Assembly: GCA_024232295.1 (NCBI GenBank)
Contig: JAAEPT010000103.1
Span: forward strand, 1-64,000
DNA from: Cytophagales bacterium
GTDB lineage: Bacteria; Bacteroidota; Bacteroidia; Cytophagales; JAAEPT01
Direction: 5' to 3'
Length of the DNA stretch: 64,000 nt
The notes beneath the pieces were generated by a model. The model did no database searches. It was not told the DNA's origin and worked only from the letters and a program-made list of their open reading frames with translations. Made by a program: the position numbers and the translations under genes. Below, in pieces: positions 18,128 through 27,476 of this stretch (position 1 is its first letter; each line of letters begins with the position of its first letter).

Positions 18128-18865
18128 TTACTCAAAAACTTTACGATTTAGCTTAAAGTGATCACCTAAGTATACTTCTCTTACTAGTTTATCGCTTGCT
18201 AATTCCTCAGCAGAACCAGATTTTAAGATTGTTCCTTCAGATAAAATATAAGCTCTATCAGTAATTGATAATGTTTCATTTACATTGTGATCTGTAATCA
18301 AAATGCCAATGTTCTTCTTCTTCAGCTTCCAAACAATTGACTGAATTTCTGCTACTGCAATGGGGTCAACTCCTGCAAAAGGTTCATCAAGCAATACAAA
18401 CTTAGGATTTACAGCCAAAGCCCTAGCAATTTCTGTTCTTCTACGTTCTCCACCAGAAAGCACCATTCCTAAGTTTTTGCGAACATGAGTCAAAGAAAAT
18501 TCTTCTAATAATTCCTCTACAATCTCTTTTTGCTTTTTCTTTGGATAATCAGTCATTTCAAGAACAGCTTTGATATTCTCTTCTACTGTTAGCTTTCTGA
18601 AAACAGAAGCTTCTTGAGCCAAGTATCCCAAACCTCTTTGTGCACGCTTATAAACTGGTAGTTTTGTTACATCCTCTTCCCCTAATAATACATTACCTGA
18701 ATTAGGTTTTACTAAACCCACTATCATATAGAAGGCTGTCGTTTTTCCTGCACCATTAGGACCTAGTAGTCCTACAATTTCTCCTTGTTCTACATGCACA
18801 GAAACATCATTAGAAACTGTACGAGAACCATATTTTTTGACGAGGTTTTTTGCTTGTAAAATCAT
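18128..18865 (-). CDS. lptB: LPS export ABC transporter ATPase LptB
   Basis: About 245 residues from ATG 18865, the usual LptB length. Walker [15 protein letters not shown]-loop [17 protein letters not shown], signature [15 protein letters not shown], Walker [14 protein letters not shown] and the switch His in [18 protein letters not shown] are all present. LptB drives extraction of lipopolysaccharide from the inner membrane together with LptF, LptG and LptC, which are elsewhere. The ORF track adds 29 hydrophobic residues upstream (start 18952), which do not belong to the family; [13 protein letters not shown] is the proper start. It is the first gene of the lptB-GH3 pair. Confidence 0.93.
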   Translation of the reverse strand: MILQAKNLVKKYGSRTVSNDVSVHVEQGEIVGLLGPNGAGKTTAFYMIVGLVKPNSGNVLLGEEDVTKLPVYKRAQRGLGYLAQEASVFRKLTVEENIKAVLEMTDYPKKKQKEIVEELLEEFSLTHVRKNLGMVLSGGERRRTEIARALAVNPKFVLLDEPFAGVDPIAVAEIQSIVWKLKKKNIGILITDHNVNETLSITDRAYILSEGTILKSGSAEELASDKLVREVYLGDHFKLNRKVFE

Positions 18866-19108
18866 GAGAACGAATAAAACAATGATTGGACCACTAATTA
18901 AAGTAGTGAATTTAAGTTTTTTTTGAGGATTTAAAAATAAAAAAGAAAACACGAATATTGGCTGGGAACCTGTTTTAGTGTTTTCTAGATAGTTTATTAG
19001 CTAATCAGTTTGGGTAATTTCATAGCTAGTATAATTATATGCCACTTCTATTGAGTATAGAAGTTTATTATAGATTGAATATGTTATTATAAACGAAAAG
19101 CTTTCTGA

Positions 19109-20767
19109 TTAGGTTTTATAAAATTGAATATCTTTTATAAATAATTGCAATTGGCTTTTTCCTTTAAATGAATTTTCTTCCACAGTATAAGCCAAACTAA
19201 AAGAAACTCCATGACGAAAATAAGGAACAAAATGGCTCATATTAAAGCCAATAGCAGAAGCTTTGTTTTGTTGCTCATCATAAACTTCAAGTTTGATGTG
19301 TTTGTTTTTGAGAACTGATAACTTAGAAAAATAAAGATTATGAGAAACAAAAATAGGTTTTGAATTCTTTTGACCGAAAGGTTCTAATTTTTCAATTATT
19401 CGAAGTAGTTGACGGTTAATATTTTGTAAAGGCAATATCGCATCAATTGCTAATTCCTTCTCTTGAACTTCTTCTGATAAATGTTTTTTTGCTTTTGCAT
19501 CAAACATTTCCTTAAATAATTCAAAATTATCATACTTTAGTTTTAGACCACCAGCCAAAGCGTGTCCTCCAAACTGAATCAATACTTCTTCACATTCCTT
19601 CATCAATTCATAAACATTCGTTCCTTCTACTGAACGGGCAGAACCTACTAACTCATCCTTTGATTGTGTTAGGATAATTGTAGGTCTATGGTATTTTTCC
19701 ATGCATTGAGAAGCAACAATTCCGACTAAACCTTTGTGCCAATGAGGAGCAAAAAGTACAGTAGTAGAAGCCATCTGTAGATTCACATCATTGTCAATCA
19801 TATTCAAGGCTTCTTGAGTCATTTTTTGTTGAATTTCCTTTCGTTGTATGTTTAGTTTATCTAAATGTCTTGCTTTTCCTTTTGCTTGAATAAATGTATC
19901 ACTTAGTAACAAATCAACAACAAGGCTTGCACTTTCCAAGCGACCACCTGCATTAATTCTTGGAGCAATTCCAAAACTAATTGTTTCACTATCAATCTTA
20001 TCTCCCAAAGCACCAGCTACATCAAGCATTGCCCTTAGTCCCAAAGAAGGCTTTTCATTCAACTGCTTTAAACCATAATGCACAAATATTCGGTTTTCAT
20101 TCAACACAGGAACCATATCTGCACAAGTTGCGGCAGCCACTATATCCAAATACTCATACAAAAGATCTAGGCTATATTCTTGTTCAATGCACCATGCTTG
20201 TAACAACTTGAAAACAACTCCACATGCACATAATTCTTTGAAAGGATACTCACAACCTTTTTGCTTTGGGTTTAGAATGACTGTGGCAGGAGGCAATACT
20301 TCTGAGGGAAGATGATGATCACAAATCAAAACATCAATTCCTTCTTGTTCTGCTTTGGTTAGGTTTTCATGAGCACTAATTCCACAGTCAACTGTAATTA
20401 TCAAATCAATCTTCTTTTCAATCGCATAATCAATACCTTGTTCAGAAACTCCATAGCCTTCCTTGTATCGATCAGGAATATAGTACTCAATACCATCTGT
20501 GTATTGCTTCATAAAAGCACAGAATAGAGAAACAGAACTTGTTCCATCTACATCATAATCTCCATAAACCAAAACCTTCTCTTTCTGATCAACCGCTTGT
20601 TTTAACCTTTCTATAGCTTCTTTCATTCCTTTCATAGAAAAGGGATTATGCAAATCAGATAATGAAGGGTGCAAAAACTGTTGGATGATGGCTTCTTCCT
20701 CTACACGATGAGCAAGTAATTGTTCTAATAAGTCATTTTTTTCGGTTTTTAAAAATTTCCACTGCAT
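19109..20767 (-). CDS. recJ: Single-stranded-DNA-specific exonuclease RecJ
   Basis: 552 residues, normal length. The DHH phosphoesterase motifs are intact: VLVYGDYDVDGTSSVSLF, LIITVDCGIS, LICDHHLPSE, and the DHHA1 domain with FGGHALAGGLKL. The C-terminal OB-like domain ends the protein. RecJ degrades single strands 5' to 3' in recombination and mismatch/base excision repair. It lies alone: the msrA terminator is upstream and a 156-base gap separates its stop from the start of lptB. Confidence 0.95.
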   Translation of the reverse strand: MQWKFLKTEKNDLLEQLLAHRVEEEAIIQQFLHPSLSDLHNPFSMKGMKEAIERLKQAVDQKEKVLVYGDYDVDGTSSVSLFCAFMKQYTDGIEYYIPDRYKEGYGVSEQGIDYAIEKKIDLIITVDCGISAHENLTKAEQEGIDVLICDHHLPSEVLPPATVILNPKQKGCEYPFKELCACGVVFKLLQAWCIEQEYSLDLLYEYLDIVAAATCADMVPVLNENRIFVHYGLKQLNEKPSLGLRAMLDVAGALGDKIDSETISFGIAPRINAGGRLESASLVVDLLLSDTFIQAKGKARHLDKLNIQRKEIQQKMTQEALNMIDNDVNLQMASTTVLFAPHWHKGLVGIVASQCMEKYHRPTIILTQSKDELVGSARSVEGTNVYELMKECEEVLIQFGGHALAGGLKLKYDNFELFKEMFDAKAKKHLSEEVQEKELAIDAILPLQNINRQLLRIIEKLEPFGQKNSKPIFVSHNLYFSKLSVLKNKHIKLEVYDEQQNKASAIGFNMSHFVPYFRHGVSFSLAYTVEENSFKGKSQLQLFIKDIQFYKT

Positions 20768-20812
20768 TGTATTGATAGGCTTTTGAGTATCTAAAAATAG
20801 TTGATTTGAAAC

Positions 20813-20844
20813 AAAAAAAGACTACCTCTAATGAAAGTAGCCTT
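20813..20844 (-). terminator. Terminator of msrA
   Basis: On the minus strand GGCTACTTTC and GAGGTAGTC form a stem with loop ATTA followed by a T run. It separates msrA from recJ. Confidence 0.75.
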
Positions 20845-20875
20845 TTTATATATGAAGCTATATGTATTTGCGTGG

Positions 20876-21496
20876 TTATTTCTTTTTCAATTTTTCTGAG
20901 AAAGCCTTTTGGAATTTTGTCAACTTTGGTTGAATTACAAAGCTACAATAAGGTTGTTTCCCCTTATTATTTGCAAAATAATCTTGGTGTCCTGCTTCTG
21001 CCTCATAGAAAATTTTCAATGGACTTACCTCAGTGACAATTAGCTTACGGTAAGTACCAGAATTATCTAATTGGTCAATGTATTCTTCTGTTTGCTTCTT
21101 TTGCTCTTCTGAATGATAAAGAACAATTGATCGGTATTGAGTTCCTGTATCCGCTCCTTGGCGGTTGAGAGAAGTGGGGTCATGTGTTTTGAAGAATACT
21201 TCTAATAATTCCTTAAAAGTGATTACACTAGGGTCAAAAGTAATTTGTACAACCTCTGCATGTCCAGTATAGCCTTTGCACACCTCTACATACCTAGGGT
21301 TTTCTGTATGCCCACCAGCATATCCAGATATCACCGTTGAAACTCCTTCTAATTCTTGAAATATGGCTTCTACACACCAAAAACACCCTCCTCCAAATGT
21401 TGCTTTTTCCATCTTTTTAGTTTGATTTTGCGCTTGAACAAAGAGACTAAAAAGTAAACAGATAATTACCAAATATGTTTTTCTTACGTTTGCCAT
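20876..21496 (-). CDS. msrA: Exported peptide-methionine (S)-S-oxide reductase
   Basis: 206 residues. A signal peptide (VIICLLFSLFVQAQ) precedes a standard MsrA domain with the catalytic GGCFWCVEA motif, SGYAGGHTENPRYVEVC, HTEVVQ-like GHAEVVQITFD and EEYHQ-like EAGHQDYFAN. It repairs oxidised methionine in periplasmic proteins, which is less common than the cytosolic form. A separate MsrB is not in the window. The start ATG 21496 is supported by the signal peptide. It is in its own transcription unit, closed by a terminator. Confidence 0.93.
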   Translation of the reverse strand: MANVRKTYLVIICLLFSLFVQAQNQTKKMEKATFGGGCFWCVEAIFQELEGVSTVISGYAGGHTENPRYVEVCKGYTGHAEVVQITFDPSVITFKELLEVFFKTHDPTSLNRQGADTGTQYRSIVLYHSEEQKKQTEEYIDQLDNSGTYRKLIVTEVSPLKIFYEAEAGHQDYFANNKGKQPYCSFVIQPKLTKFQKAFSEKLKKK

Positions 21497-21572
21497 ATGC
21501 CGTATTTTTATTTTAAAACTTCCATTTTTATTATAAAATATCAGTCAGCTAAACGACACTTATATTAAATAA

Positions 21573-23396
21573 TCAATTAGAAAAGTGGTATTCTAGCCAA
21601 TAGGACAACAATAATAAACTCCACAACTCCAAAGTAAAATCTTGACGATAATTTAGGTGTGAAGTAATTATTTTTTGCACTTCACTATAATTCAAGTATT
21701 TGTATACTACAGCATGTTGATTATTTAAGATTGATAACCATCTTTTGTCTCTTCGTATCCATTGTCCAAAAGGAATTCCGAATCCTTCTTTTTTTCGTTG
21801 AGTATAAACTGATCCTCCTCTCTCTTGAAGCAGCTTTTTCAAAATCCATTTGCTTGGTTTTTGAACTAATTGCTTGGCGGAAACTGTATGCAAAAGATGA
21901 ATCAAATTAGTGTCTAAGTAAGGCATTCTCATTTCAATTCCTGCCATCATACTTGCTTGGTCTGATAAACTAAGAACATCTTCTACCAAATAATGTTTTT
22001 GATCATACTCCAAAGCTTCTTGCAAATCAAAATATTCATCTGTATACTTTGTAAAAGAGGCAAAGGGAATATTCAAACTTGTGAAGTTTAAGAAAGTTTG
22101 TTTGGGAGAAATATGTATCCTATTTGTCATTTTCTTCATCAACTGAAATTGCTTGCGAAGAGGATGAGAAAAACCTGTTGGTAACAAGTGACTAAATTTC
22201 TGAAAAGAGTGAATTAAATGAGGTTTTCCATGAAAATAATTGAGGTAAGCATTAAAGGCATGATGGCGATTATATCCACCAAAATATTCATCTGCTCCTG
22301 CTCCAGACCAAACAACTTTCACTTCTTCTTTTGCTTTTTGACTCAGTAAATAAGTTAAAAAAAAAGCTCCATCTCCTATCGGTTGATTAATCTTACTCAC
22401 AAAATCCAAATAAAGACCATAACTATCTTCTGCTAAATGTAGTTCTGTATGTTTCGCTCCATATTGCTCTACTGCCAACCTTGTATAATGAGTATCCTCT
22501 GTACCAAAAGAAGTATCTTTCTCATCATGAATAATTGAAAATGTCTGCATTTGTGGGTAACCTATTTCTTGAAGTAAAGCCAACAACAAAGTAGAATCTA
22601 CCCCTCCACTCAAAAACAAACCAATAGGAACATCAGCCTGCAAGTGTTTCTCTACACTTTTTTGAAGTTTATCTTCTACCAACTTCAATAATTCATCATC
22701 AGTATATTGCTTGTGTTGTGGTTTTTGTGAATAGTTTTCAATACTTTTTATTTGTCCTTGGAAACATTCCATCACTTTTCCACTCTCCAAAGACTTGATT
22801 CCCTTAAAAAATATTTCTGTGGGAAAGCGATAATGTAAATAAGGTGTAATTTGTTCAACATCTAATTCTTTAGAAACCAAGCCACTTGCAAAAATTCCTT
22901 GAATCTCAGAAGAGGCAATTAAATAATTATCATTTTCGAAATAATGCAAAGGTTTCATTCCTGCTTGATCCCTTACCAACCATATTTGTTCTTGATAAGT
23001 ATCCACAAAAGCAAAAGCAAACATTCCCTCTAGGTGTTGAATTGTATTAATTCCTTTGTGGATCAACCACTGAAATAATACTTCTCCATCTCCTTCACTC
23101 TCAAAAGAAACACCCTCCTTTTGTAATTTTGCTTTCAGTTGTAAATAATTATAGATTTCTCCATTAAAAATAAGTGCATAGCGTTCATCTTGTGAAACAA
23201 AAGGTTGATGAGAAGAAGCATTGCAGTCAATAATCTCTAAACGAGTATGTCCCAACCAAATCTGTTGATTACTCTTTAACTCAATTGCTTGTTGAAAATC
23301 TCTTCCTCTGTGGATAATTGCCTTATTCATTGCTAGAATAGATTGTACTTCTACTCTATTTTTTGTCTTGTTAATGATAAGGTTTATGCCACACAC
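21573..23396 (-). CDS. asnB: Asparagine synthase (glutamine-hydrolysing)
   Basis: 607 residues. The N-terminal Ntn glutaminase domain has the required Cys after the initiator Met (MCGINLI), plus NGEIYNY and the SEGDGEVLF block. The C-terminal synthetase domain has the pyrophosphate loop LFLSGGVDSTLLLA and the SGAGADEYFGGYNRH stretch. It makes asparagine from aspartate with glutamine nitrogen. Length fits the AsnB class, but members of this class also modify amides in polysaccharide or peptide pathways, and no such cluster is seen here. The desaturase gene is divergent with about 70 bases between. Confidence 0.9.
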   Translation of the reverse strand: MCGINLIINKTKNRVEVQSILAMNKAIIHRGRDFQQAIELKSNQQIWLGHTRLEIIDCNASSHQPFVSQDERYALIFNGEIYNYLQLKAKLQKEGVSFESEGDGEVLFQWLIHKGINTIQHLEGMFAFAFVDTYQEQIWLVRDQAGMKPLHYFENDNYLIASSEIQGIFASGLVSKELDVEQITPYLHYRFPTEIFFKGIKSLESGKVMECFQGQIKSIENYSQKPQHKQYTDDELLKLVEDKLQKSVEKHLQADVPIGLFLSGGVDSTLLLALLQEIGYPQMQTFSIIHDEKDTSFGTEDTHYTRLAVEQYGAKHTELHLAEDSYGLYLDFVSKINQPIGDGAFFLTYLLSQKAKEEVKVVWSGAGADEYFGGYNRHHAFNAYLNYFHGKPHLIHSFQKFSHLLPTGFSHPLRKQFQLMKKMTNRIHISPKQTFLNFTSLNIPFASFTKYTDEYFDLQEALEYDQKHYLVEDVLSLSDQASMMAGIEMRMPYLDTNLIHLLHTVSAKQLVQKPSKWILKKLLQERGGSVYTQRKKEGFGIPFGQWIRRDKRWLSILNNQHAVVYKYLNYSEVQKIITSHLNYRQDFTLELWSLLLLSYWLEYHFSN

Positions 23397-23465
23397 TTTT
23401 TGGATAATTTTTTTGTGAATATAAGCTTTTTTTACGTTCTATGAGCTTTGAAATCATAAGATATC

Positions 23466-24572
23466 ATGACAAACACACATCACCCAATAAAACTACCCGT
23501 CAAGTTTGTGCCCAAAGACAAAAAGGATTTCTTTATTGTACTTACCCAAAGAATCAATGCTTATTTTAAAGAAAAGGAAATAAGTAAATTTGCCAATGGA
23601 ACAATGGTTTTCAAAACTATCTTCTTTATGGTAGGAGTTTTTACTTTGTATGGATTGATTATAAGTCAATTATTTAACCCTTTGGTTATGTTGGCTTTGG
23701 CGATTTTATTAGGTTCATTCAAGGCATTTTTGGCTTTTAATGTAGGACATGATGCCATTCATGGTTCTTATTCAGAAAGTAAACTAACAAACCAAATCCT
23801 TTCAAAAACATTCGATTTTTTAGGAGCAAATTCTTATATGTGGAGTATTACACACAACAAAGTACACCATACTTACACCAATATTCCTGGGCATGATGAA
23901 GACATAGACCTTGCTCCCGGAATTATTCGCTTATGCCCTGACGAACCTTGGAAACCTATGATGAAATATCAGAAATACTATGCTTTCTTACTTTATGGTT
24001 TAGCTGGTCTATTTCGTATTTTCAAACAAGATTATTACAAGTTTTTCAAAAAGGAAATTGGTTCTTTTGACAATACAAATCACCCAAAAATTGAATACTT
24101 CAATCTGTTCTTTTACAAATTGGTTTATTATAGCATTTTCATTTTTGCACCCCTTTATTTTATTGATTTACCAATCATTACAACTTTATTAGGTTTTATA
24201 ATCATGATGCTGACAGAAGGGTTTGTATTAGGTTTGGTTTTTCAATTGGCTCATGTGGTAGAAGATGTAGACTTTCCAGAACCTACTTCAGAGAATCATA
24301 TTGAGGAGGTTTGGGCAATTCATCAATTACAAACAACTGCTAATTTTGCTCGAAAAAATTGGTTGGCTACTTTTCTTTGTGGTGGATTAAATTACCAAGT
24401 AGAACATCATTTATTTCCTAATATCTGTCATATTCATTACCCTGCAATGTCCCATATTGTGAAGAGTACAGCAGAAGAATATGATATTATTTATAATGAA
24501 AATGAAACATTTTTCTCTGCTCTTCAATCACATTTCAATATGTTGACTAAGTTTGGAAAACAACCCAATTAA
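23466..24572 (+). CDS. Membrane fatty acid desaturase (acyl-lipid/linoleoyl-CoA type)
   Basis: 368 residues with membrane segments at about 50-90 and 205-255. The three histidine boxes that bind the di-iron centre are complete: GHDAIHGSY, HNKVHHTYTN and QVEHHLFP. The Gln in place of the first His of box three is typical of front-end (delta-5/6-like) desaturases, but no cytochrome b5 domain is fused. It introduces a double bond into membrane fatty acids, and the regiospecificity cannot be told. It is a single gene with a terminator shared with the convergent PepSY-like gene. Confidence 0.9.
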   Translation: MTNTHHPIKLPVKFVPKDKKDFFIVLTQRINAYFKEKEISKFANGTMVFKTIFFMVGVFTLYGLIISQLFNPLVMLALAILLGSFKAFLAFNVGHDAIHGSYSESKLTNQILSKTFDFLGANSYMWSITHNKVHHTYTNIPGHDEDIDLAPGIIRLCPDEPWKPMMKYQKYYAFLLYGLAGLFRIFKQDYYKFFKKEIGSFDNTNHPKIEYFNLFFYKLVYYSIFIFAPLYFIDLPIITTLLGFIIMMLTEGFVLGLVFQLAHVVEDVDFPEPTSENHIEEVWAIHQLQTTANFARKNWLATFLCGGLNYQVEHHLFPNICHIHYPAMSHIVKSTAEEYDIIYNENETFFSALQSHFNMLTKFGKQPN

Positions 24573-24606
24573 AAAGGTGTATTAAGTTTAATACACCTTT
24601 TTTTGT
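24571..24606. terminator. Bidirectional terminator
   Basis: AAAAAGGTGTATTAA and TTAATACACCTTTTT form a long stem between the desaturase and the convergent gene. Both gene ends touch it. Confidence 0.85.
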
Positions 24607-25224
24607 TTATTCTTCATAAGAAGGGTCATAAAAATCGTAAAACTCACTAAATACATTTTTCTTATTGGTAAATGTAATCTCAACTCCATCAAGATTACAG
24701 ACATAAAAAGTGTTAGTTTTATACCTTTTTACAAGTGGGTGATTATCATTTAATGTAATTGTATAGAAATCAATTAATGCCTTATCATAATACTTAACAA
24801 GTTTTTTCACTTTTATATAATTAGAAACATCAAGGTCAAAATCTTCAGATGTCATGATAGACAAATATTTCTTAGGGAAAACGAGAGGCGAGGGATACTT
24901 AATTTTGGTTTTGAGAGTTTTCCCTTTATCCCAATCATAATCCTTCACATAAGTGAATATACGTTTTTCTGTTGCTAACCACTCCTGTTTTTCATTATAT
25001 ACAACAGAATAAGTTGTATCATTTAAAGTAAAAACTGCAAACTGTATTTTGGTCTTTGAACACTTTTTCCACACAATATCTTCAGCCTTTGGAAATCTAC
25101 TCAATACATCTGTTTTTTTGTCTTGATTAAATTTTTCTCCTGAACAGGAACTACACCCTGATTGAGCAAAAACATAAAAAGAGAAACAGAATAAGGTAGC
25201 GATAAATAATAATTGCTTTTTCAT
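24607..25224 (-). CDS. Secreted PepSY-like protein
   Basis: 205 residues with signal peptide (ending VFAQ), then a Cys-rich start (GCSSCSGEK). The segment SRFPKAEDIVWKKC...FAVFTLNDTTYSVVYNEKQEWLATEKR matches the pattern of Bacteroidota PepSY-like proteins (FPxAxxVxW, then YxAxF and GxWLxTE), also called putative beta-lactamase-inhibitor-like. The function of this family is unknown. It starts 23 bases after the stop of nothing on its own strand except the dehydrogenase at 25248, so it is the downstream gene of that pair. Confidence 0.7.
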   Translation of the reverse strand: MKKQLLFIATLFCFSFYVFAQSGCSSCSGEKFNQDKKTDVLSRFPKAEDIVWKKCSKTKIQFAVFTLNDTTYSVVYNEKQEWLATEKRIFTYVKDYDWDKGKTLKTKIKYPSPLVFPKKYLSIMTSEDFDLDVSNYIKVKKLVKYYDKALIDFYTITLNDNHPLVKRYKTNTFYVCNLDGVEITFTNKKNVFSEFYDFYDPSYEE

Positions 25225-25247
25225 AATTTGAATATTTACTATAATAG

Positions 25248-26444
25248 TTATTTTACATAGTCAGTTAAATACTGATACTTTTCTGTTAATCTACCATTTT
25301 TTGTAATCATTGCTCGATCAACAATTGGTTGTTCTTTCTCTAACAACTCAGCAAAAACATTCTCTAATAATTGACTACCAAAACTTGTAGAAGCATCTCT
25401 TGGCAATTCACAAGGTAAATTATCAACAGACATTACAGTAATGTTTTGTTCCTCAGAGAAAGGTAAAGCTTCTATTTCCAACATTGGATTATAATCAAAA
25501 TGAGGTTCATCAATTGTTGTTGCTTTGAGTGTAGAAGGAATTGAACCTTCGATATCACAAGTAATATCAGCAATCACCTTAATCTTAAAACTCATTTGTT
25601 TCATATCTTCTTTGGTGAAAAGAACAGGTGCCTTAGGGTCCCAAAAAGCTCCAGCAATCAACAAATCAGCTTCTTTGGCATAAGGTAAAAATGATGATTC
25701 ATATTCTATGGGATTCTCAAAGAAGTGACTCACAGGTAATTCTTTTCCTTCCTTATGAGTATTATAGTCCAAAGCATCTAATTGTGTATAAACAGGCTCA
25801 TCAAATGAGTTTTCCAAAAATTCTTGAGGATTCACTTTTCTTATTTTCATTCCCTTCAACACCTCTACAGCTCCTTGTCCTACTCTTCCTGCTCCTGTCA
25901 ATACAATTTTGATATTTGGTAATTTCACCTTAGCAAATTCACACCACATTTCTTCCATATCAAAGCATTTATTGGCCGGTTTTAGGTCAAATAAATTGAA
26001 TCGTTTTCCATAGGTCAAAATTCCGTTATAAGCTCCTACAATCCCTGCATAACGTCCAAAAGCAACAATTCTTTGTCCTTGTTCATTTGTCAAACACTCA
26101 TAATCTACCAAATTGATGTTTTTGGCTAAAATAGTTTGTAATAACTCTTTGTTATAAGGCTGTTTTTTTATTGTATGTGAAAAGAAAAAATAAGTTTTGC
26201 CTTCCAATAAGCTTGGAATAGGCACTTCTTTGACACCAAATAATACCTTACAATGAGATAAATCTTTTTGTACTTTCACTCCCACTGTTTCATACTCTTT
26301 TTGAGCATAACAACGAACAGTACTTGGCTCTATGAATAAATTAACTGATGGGTATTTTGCTAAAATCTCTTGACAATGGCTTGGTGTAAGTGCTACTCTA
26401 TGGTCTACAGGTACTTTGCCCTCATGAATAATTCCTATGTTCAT
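25248..26444 (-). CDS. Saccharopine/alanine dehydrogenase-like NAD(P)-dependent oxidoreductase
   Basis: 398 residues of the alanine dehydrogenase/transhydrogenase N-terminal fold. The N-terminus MNIGIIHEGKVPVDHRVALTP is the substrate domain with the Lys and Arg that bind the oxo acid. The Rossmann loop is VLTGAGRVGQGAVEVL at about residue 180. The C-terminal DNLPCELPRDAS motif is typical of LYS1-like saccharopine dehydrogenases. It probably interconverts an amino acid adduct and an oxo acid, but lysine metabolism is only a guess. It lies upstream of the PepSY-like gene, 23 bases away, and downstream of the PAP2 gene by 60 bases. Confidence 0.8.
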   Translation of the reverse strand: MNIGIIHEGKVPVDHRVALTPSHCQEILAKYPSVNLFIEPSTVRCYAQKEYETVGVKVQKDLSHCKVLFGVKEVPIPSLLEGKTYFFFSHTIKKQPYNKELLQTILAKNINLVDYECLTNEQGQRIVAFGRYAGIVGAYNGILTYGKRFNLFDLKPANKCFDMEEMWCEFAKVKLPNIKIVLTGAGRVGQGAVEVLKGMKIRKVNPQEFLENSFDEPVYTQLDALDYNTHKEGKELPVSHFFENPIEYESSFLPYAKEADLLIAGAFWDPKAPVLFTKEDMKQMSFKIKVIADITCDIEGSIPSTLKATTIDEPHFDYNPMLEIEALPFSEEQNITVMSVDNLPCELPRDASTSFGSQLLENVFAELLEKEQPIVDRAMITKNGRLTEKYQYLTDYVK

Positions 26445-26504
26445 ATTTTATTGCATTTAAAAAGTGATATAAACAAGATACAAAACCATAGGAATTTCTC
26501 CTAT

Positions 26505-27134
26505 CTATTTTCGTTGAAGCTTCTCTTTTAGTGAAGTATGATTTTCAATATAATAATAAATGACTGTAGATAAGATTACTCCAATCATACCACCTACATA
26601 AGTGTCTTCATAGAAATGCTGGAATAAATAAACTCTTGAAAGCCCAACCAAAATAGCCATAATGGCACACAATACTTTCAACCAATCTTGTTTGGAAAGT
26701 AGGGCTAAAATTACAAAAAAGGCAAAACCAGTATTTGTATGACCAGAAGGGAAACTATAACGAGCATGTAACTTTACTCCTTCTACCAAATGATATGATT
26801 CCTTTCCTAATACTGCTGAAGGTCTCATCACATCACTAAAAACCAATCGTTTGAGCAATTGCACAAAAAATCCATTCAACACAATATTAATTAACAAAAG
26901 AATTGCTTTATAACGATATTTATATAAAATAACAAAGAACAGAGGTAATAAAAACACTTCTTCTCCCACTTTTGTAAAATACTTAAAGAAGAAATCTAAT
27001 GTAGGTGTATGGTATTGATTAATCCAAATAACAATATCTCCTCGATTAATTAAAAAAAGTACAATTGCTCCACACAAAAAATAAAGTGCATAAAACAAGT
27101 ACAATGATTTATTCTTCAATAAAAGCGTTTTCAT
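26505..27134 (-). CDS. PAP2 superfamily phosphatase
   Basis: 209 residues with about six membrane segments. The three phosphatase motifs are present: LKRLVFSDVMRPS, YSFPSGHTNTG and SRVYLFQHFYEDTYVGG. It removes phosphate from a lipid phosphate such as undecaprenyl pyrophosphate or phosphatidylglycerol phosphate at the membrane. It follows the DUF4834 gene by 9 bases, and this pairing recurs in Bacteroidota, so they form one operon. The specific lipid cannot be read from the sequence. Confidence 0.87.
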   Translation of the reverse strand: MKTLLLKNKSLYLFYALYFLCGAIVLFLINRGDIVIWINQYHTPTLDFFFKYFTKVGEEVFLLPLFFVILYKYRYKAILLLINIVLNGFFVQLLKRLVFSDVMRPSAVLGKESYHLVEGVKLHARYSFPSGHTNTGFAFFVILALLSKQDWLKVLCAIMAILVGLSRVYLFQHFYEDTYVGGMIGVILSTVIYYYIENHTSLKEKLQRK

Positions 27135-27143
27135 TCCTTTTGG

Positions 27144-27407
27144 CTAATCTTTTACTTCTTCATAATCTACATATTCTCCATCATCAAAACGAATATTATT
27201 TCCTGTTTTGCTACCTGAAGTATGTTCAACATGAATTTCTCCTTCCTTTCTTTGAGCTTGTTGATATTGACGATATTGTTGTTCTTGCTGTTGTCTAAAA
27301 CTATCTGTTCTCTTTTTGATATATGACTTTAAGAAATAACCACTTACTTTTCTGATGATCCAAGTGGCACAGATAAATATGATAATAAACTTTAATATTG
27401 CTCCCAT
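27144..27407 (-). CDS. DUF4834 family membrane protein
   Basis: 87 residues: one N-terminal membrane helix (about 5-25), then a basic, Gln-rich, probably helical segment (RQQQEQQYRQYQQAQR) and an acidic tail ending DGEYVDYEEVKD. This is the pattern of DUF4834, a Bacteroidota family of unknown function. It is the first gene of the operon with the PAP2 phosphatase. Confidence 0.8.
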   Translation of the reverse strand: MGAILKFIIIFICATWIIRKVSGYFLKSYIKKRTDSFRQQQEQQYRQYQQAQRKEGEIHVEHTSGSKTGNNIRFDDGEYVDYEEVKD

Positions 27408-27426
27408 TTTAGTAAATGCTTATAAA

Positions 27427-27460
27427 CAGAAAAACCTCCCCAAACATGGAGAGGTTTTCT
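27427..27460 (-). terminator. Terminator of carB
   Basis: AAAACCTCC and GGAGAGGTTTT form a stem with T runs on either side, directly after the carB stop on the minus strand. It shows that carB ends here naturally. Confidence 0.8.
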
Positions 27461-27476
27461 TAATTATTTTGAAAAC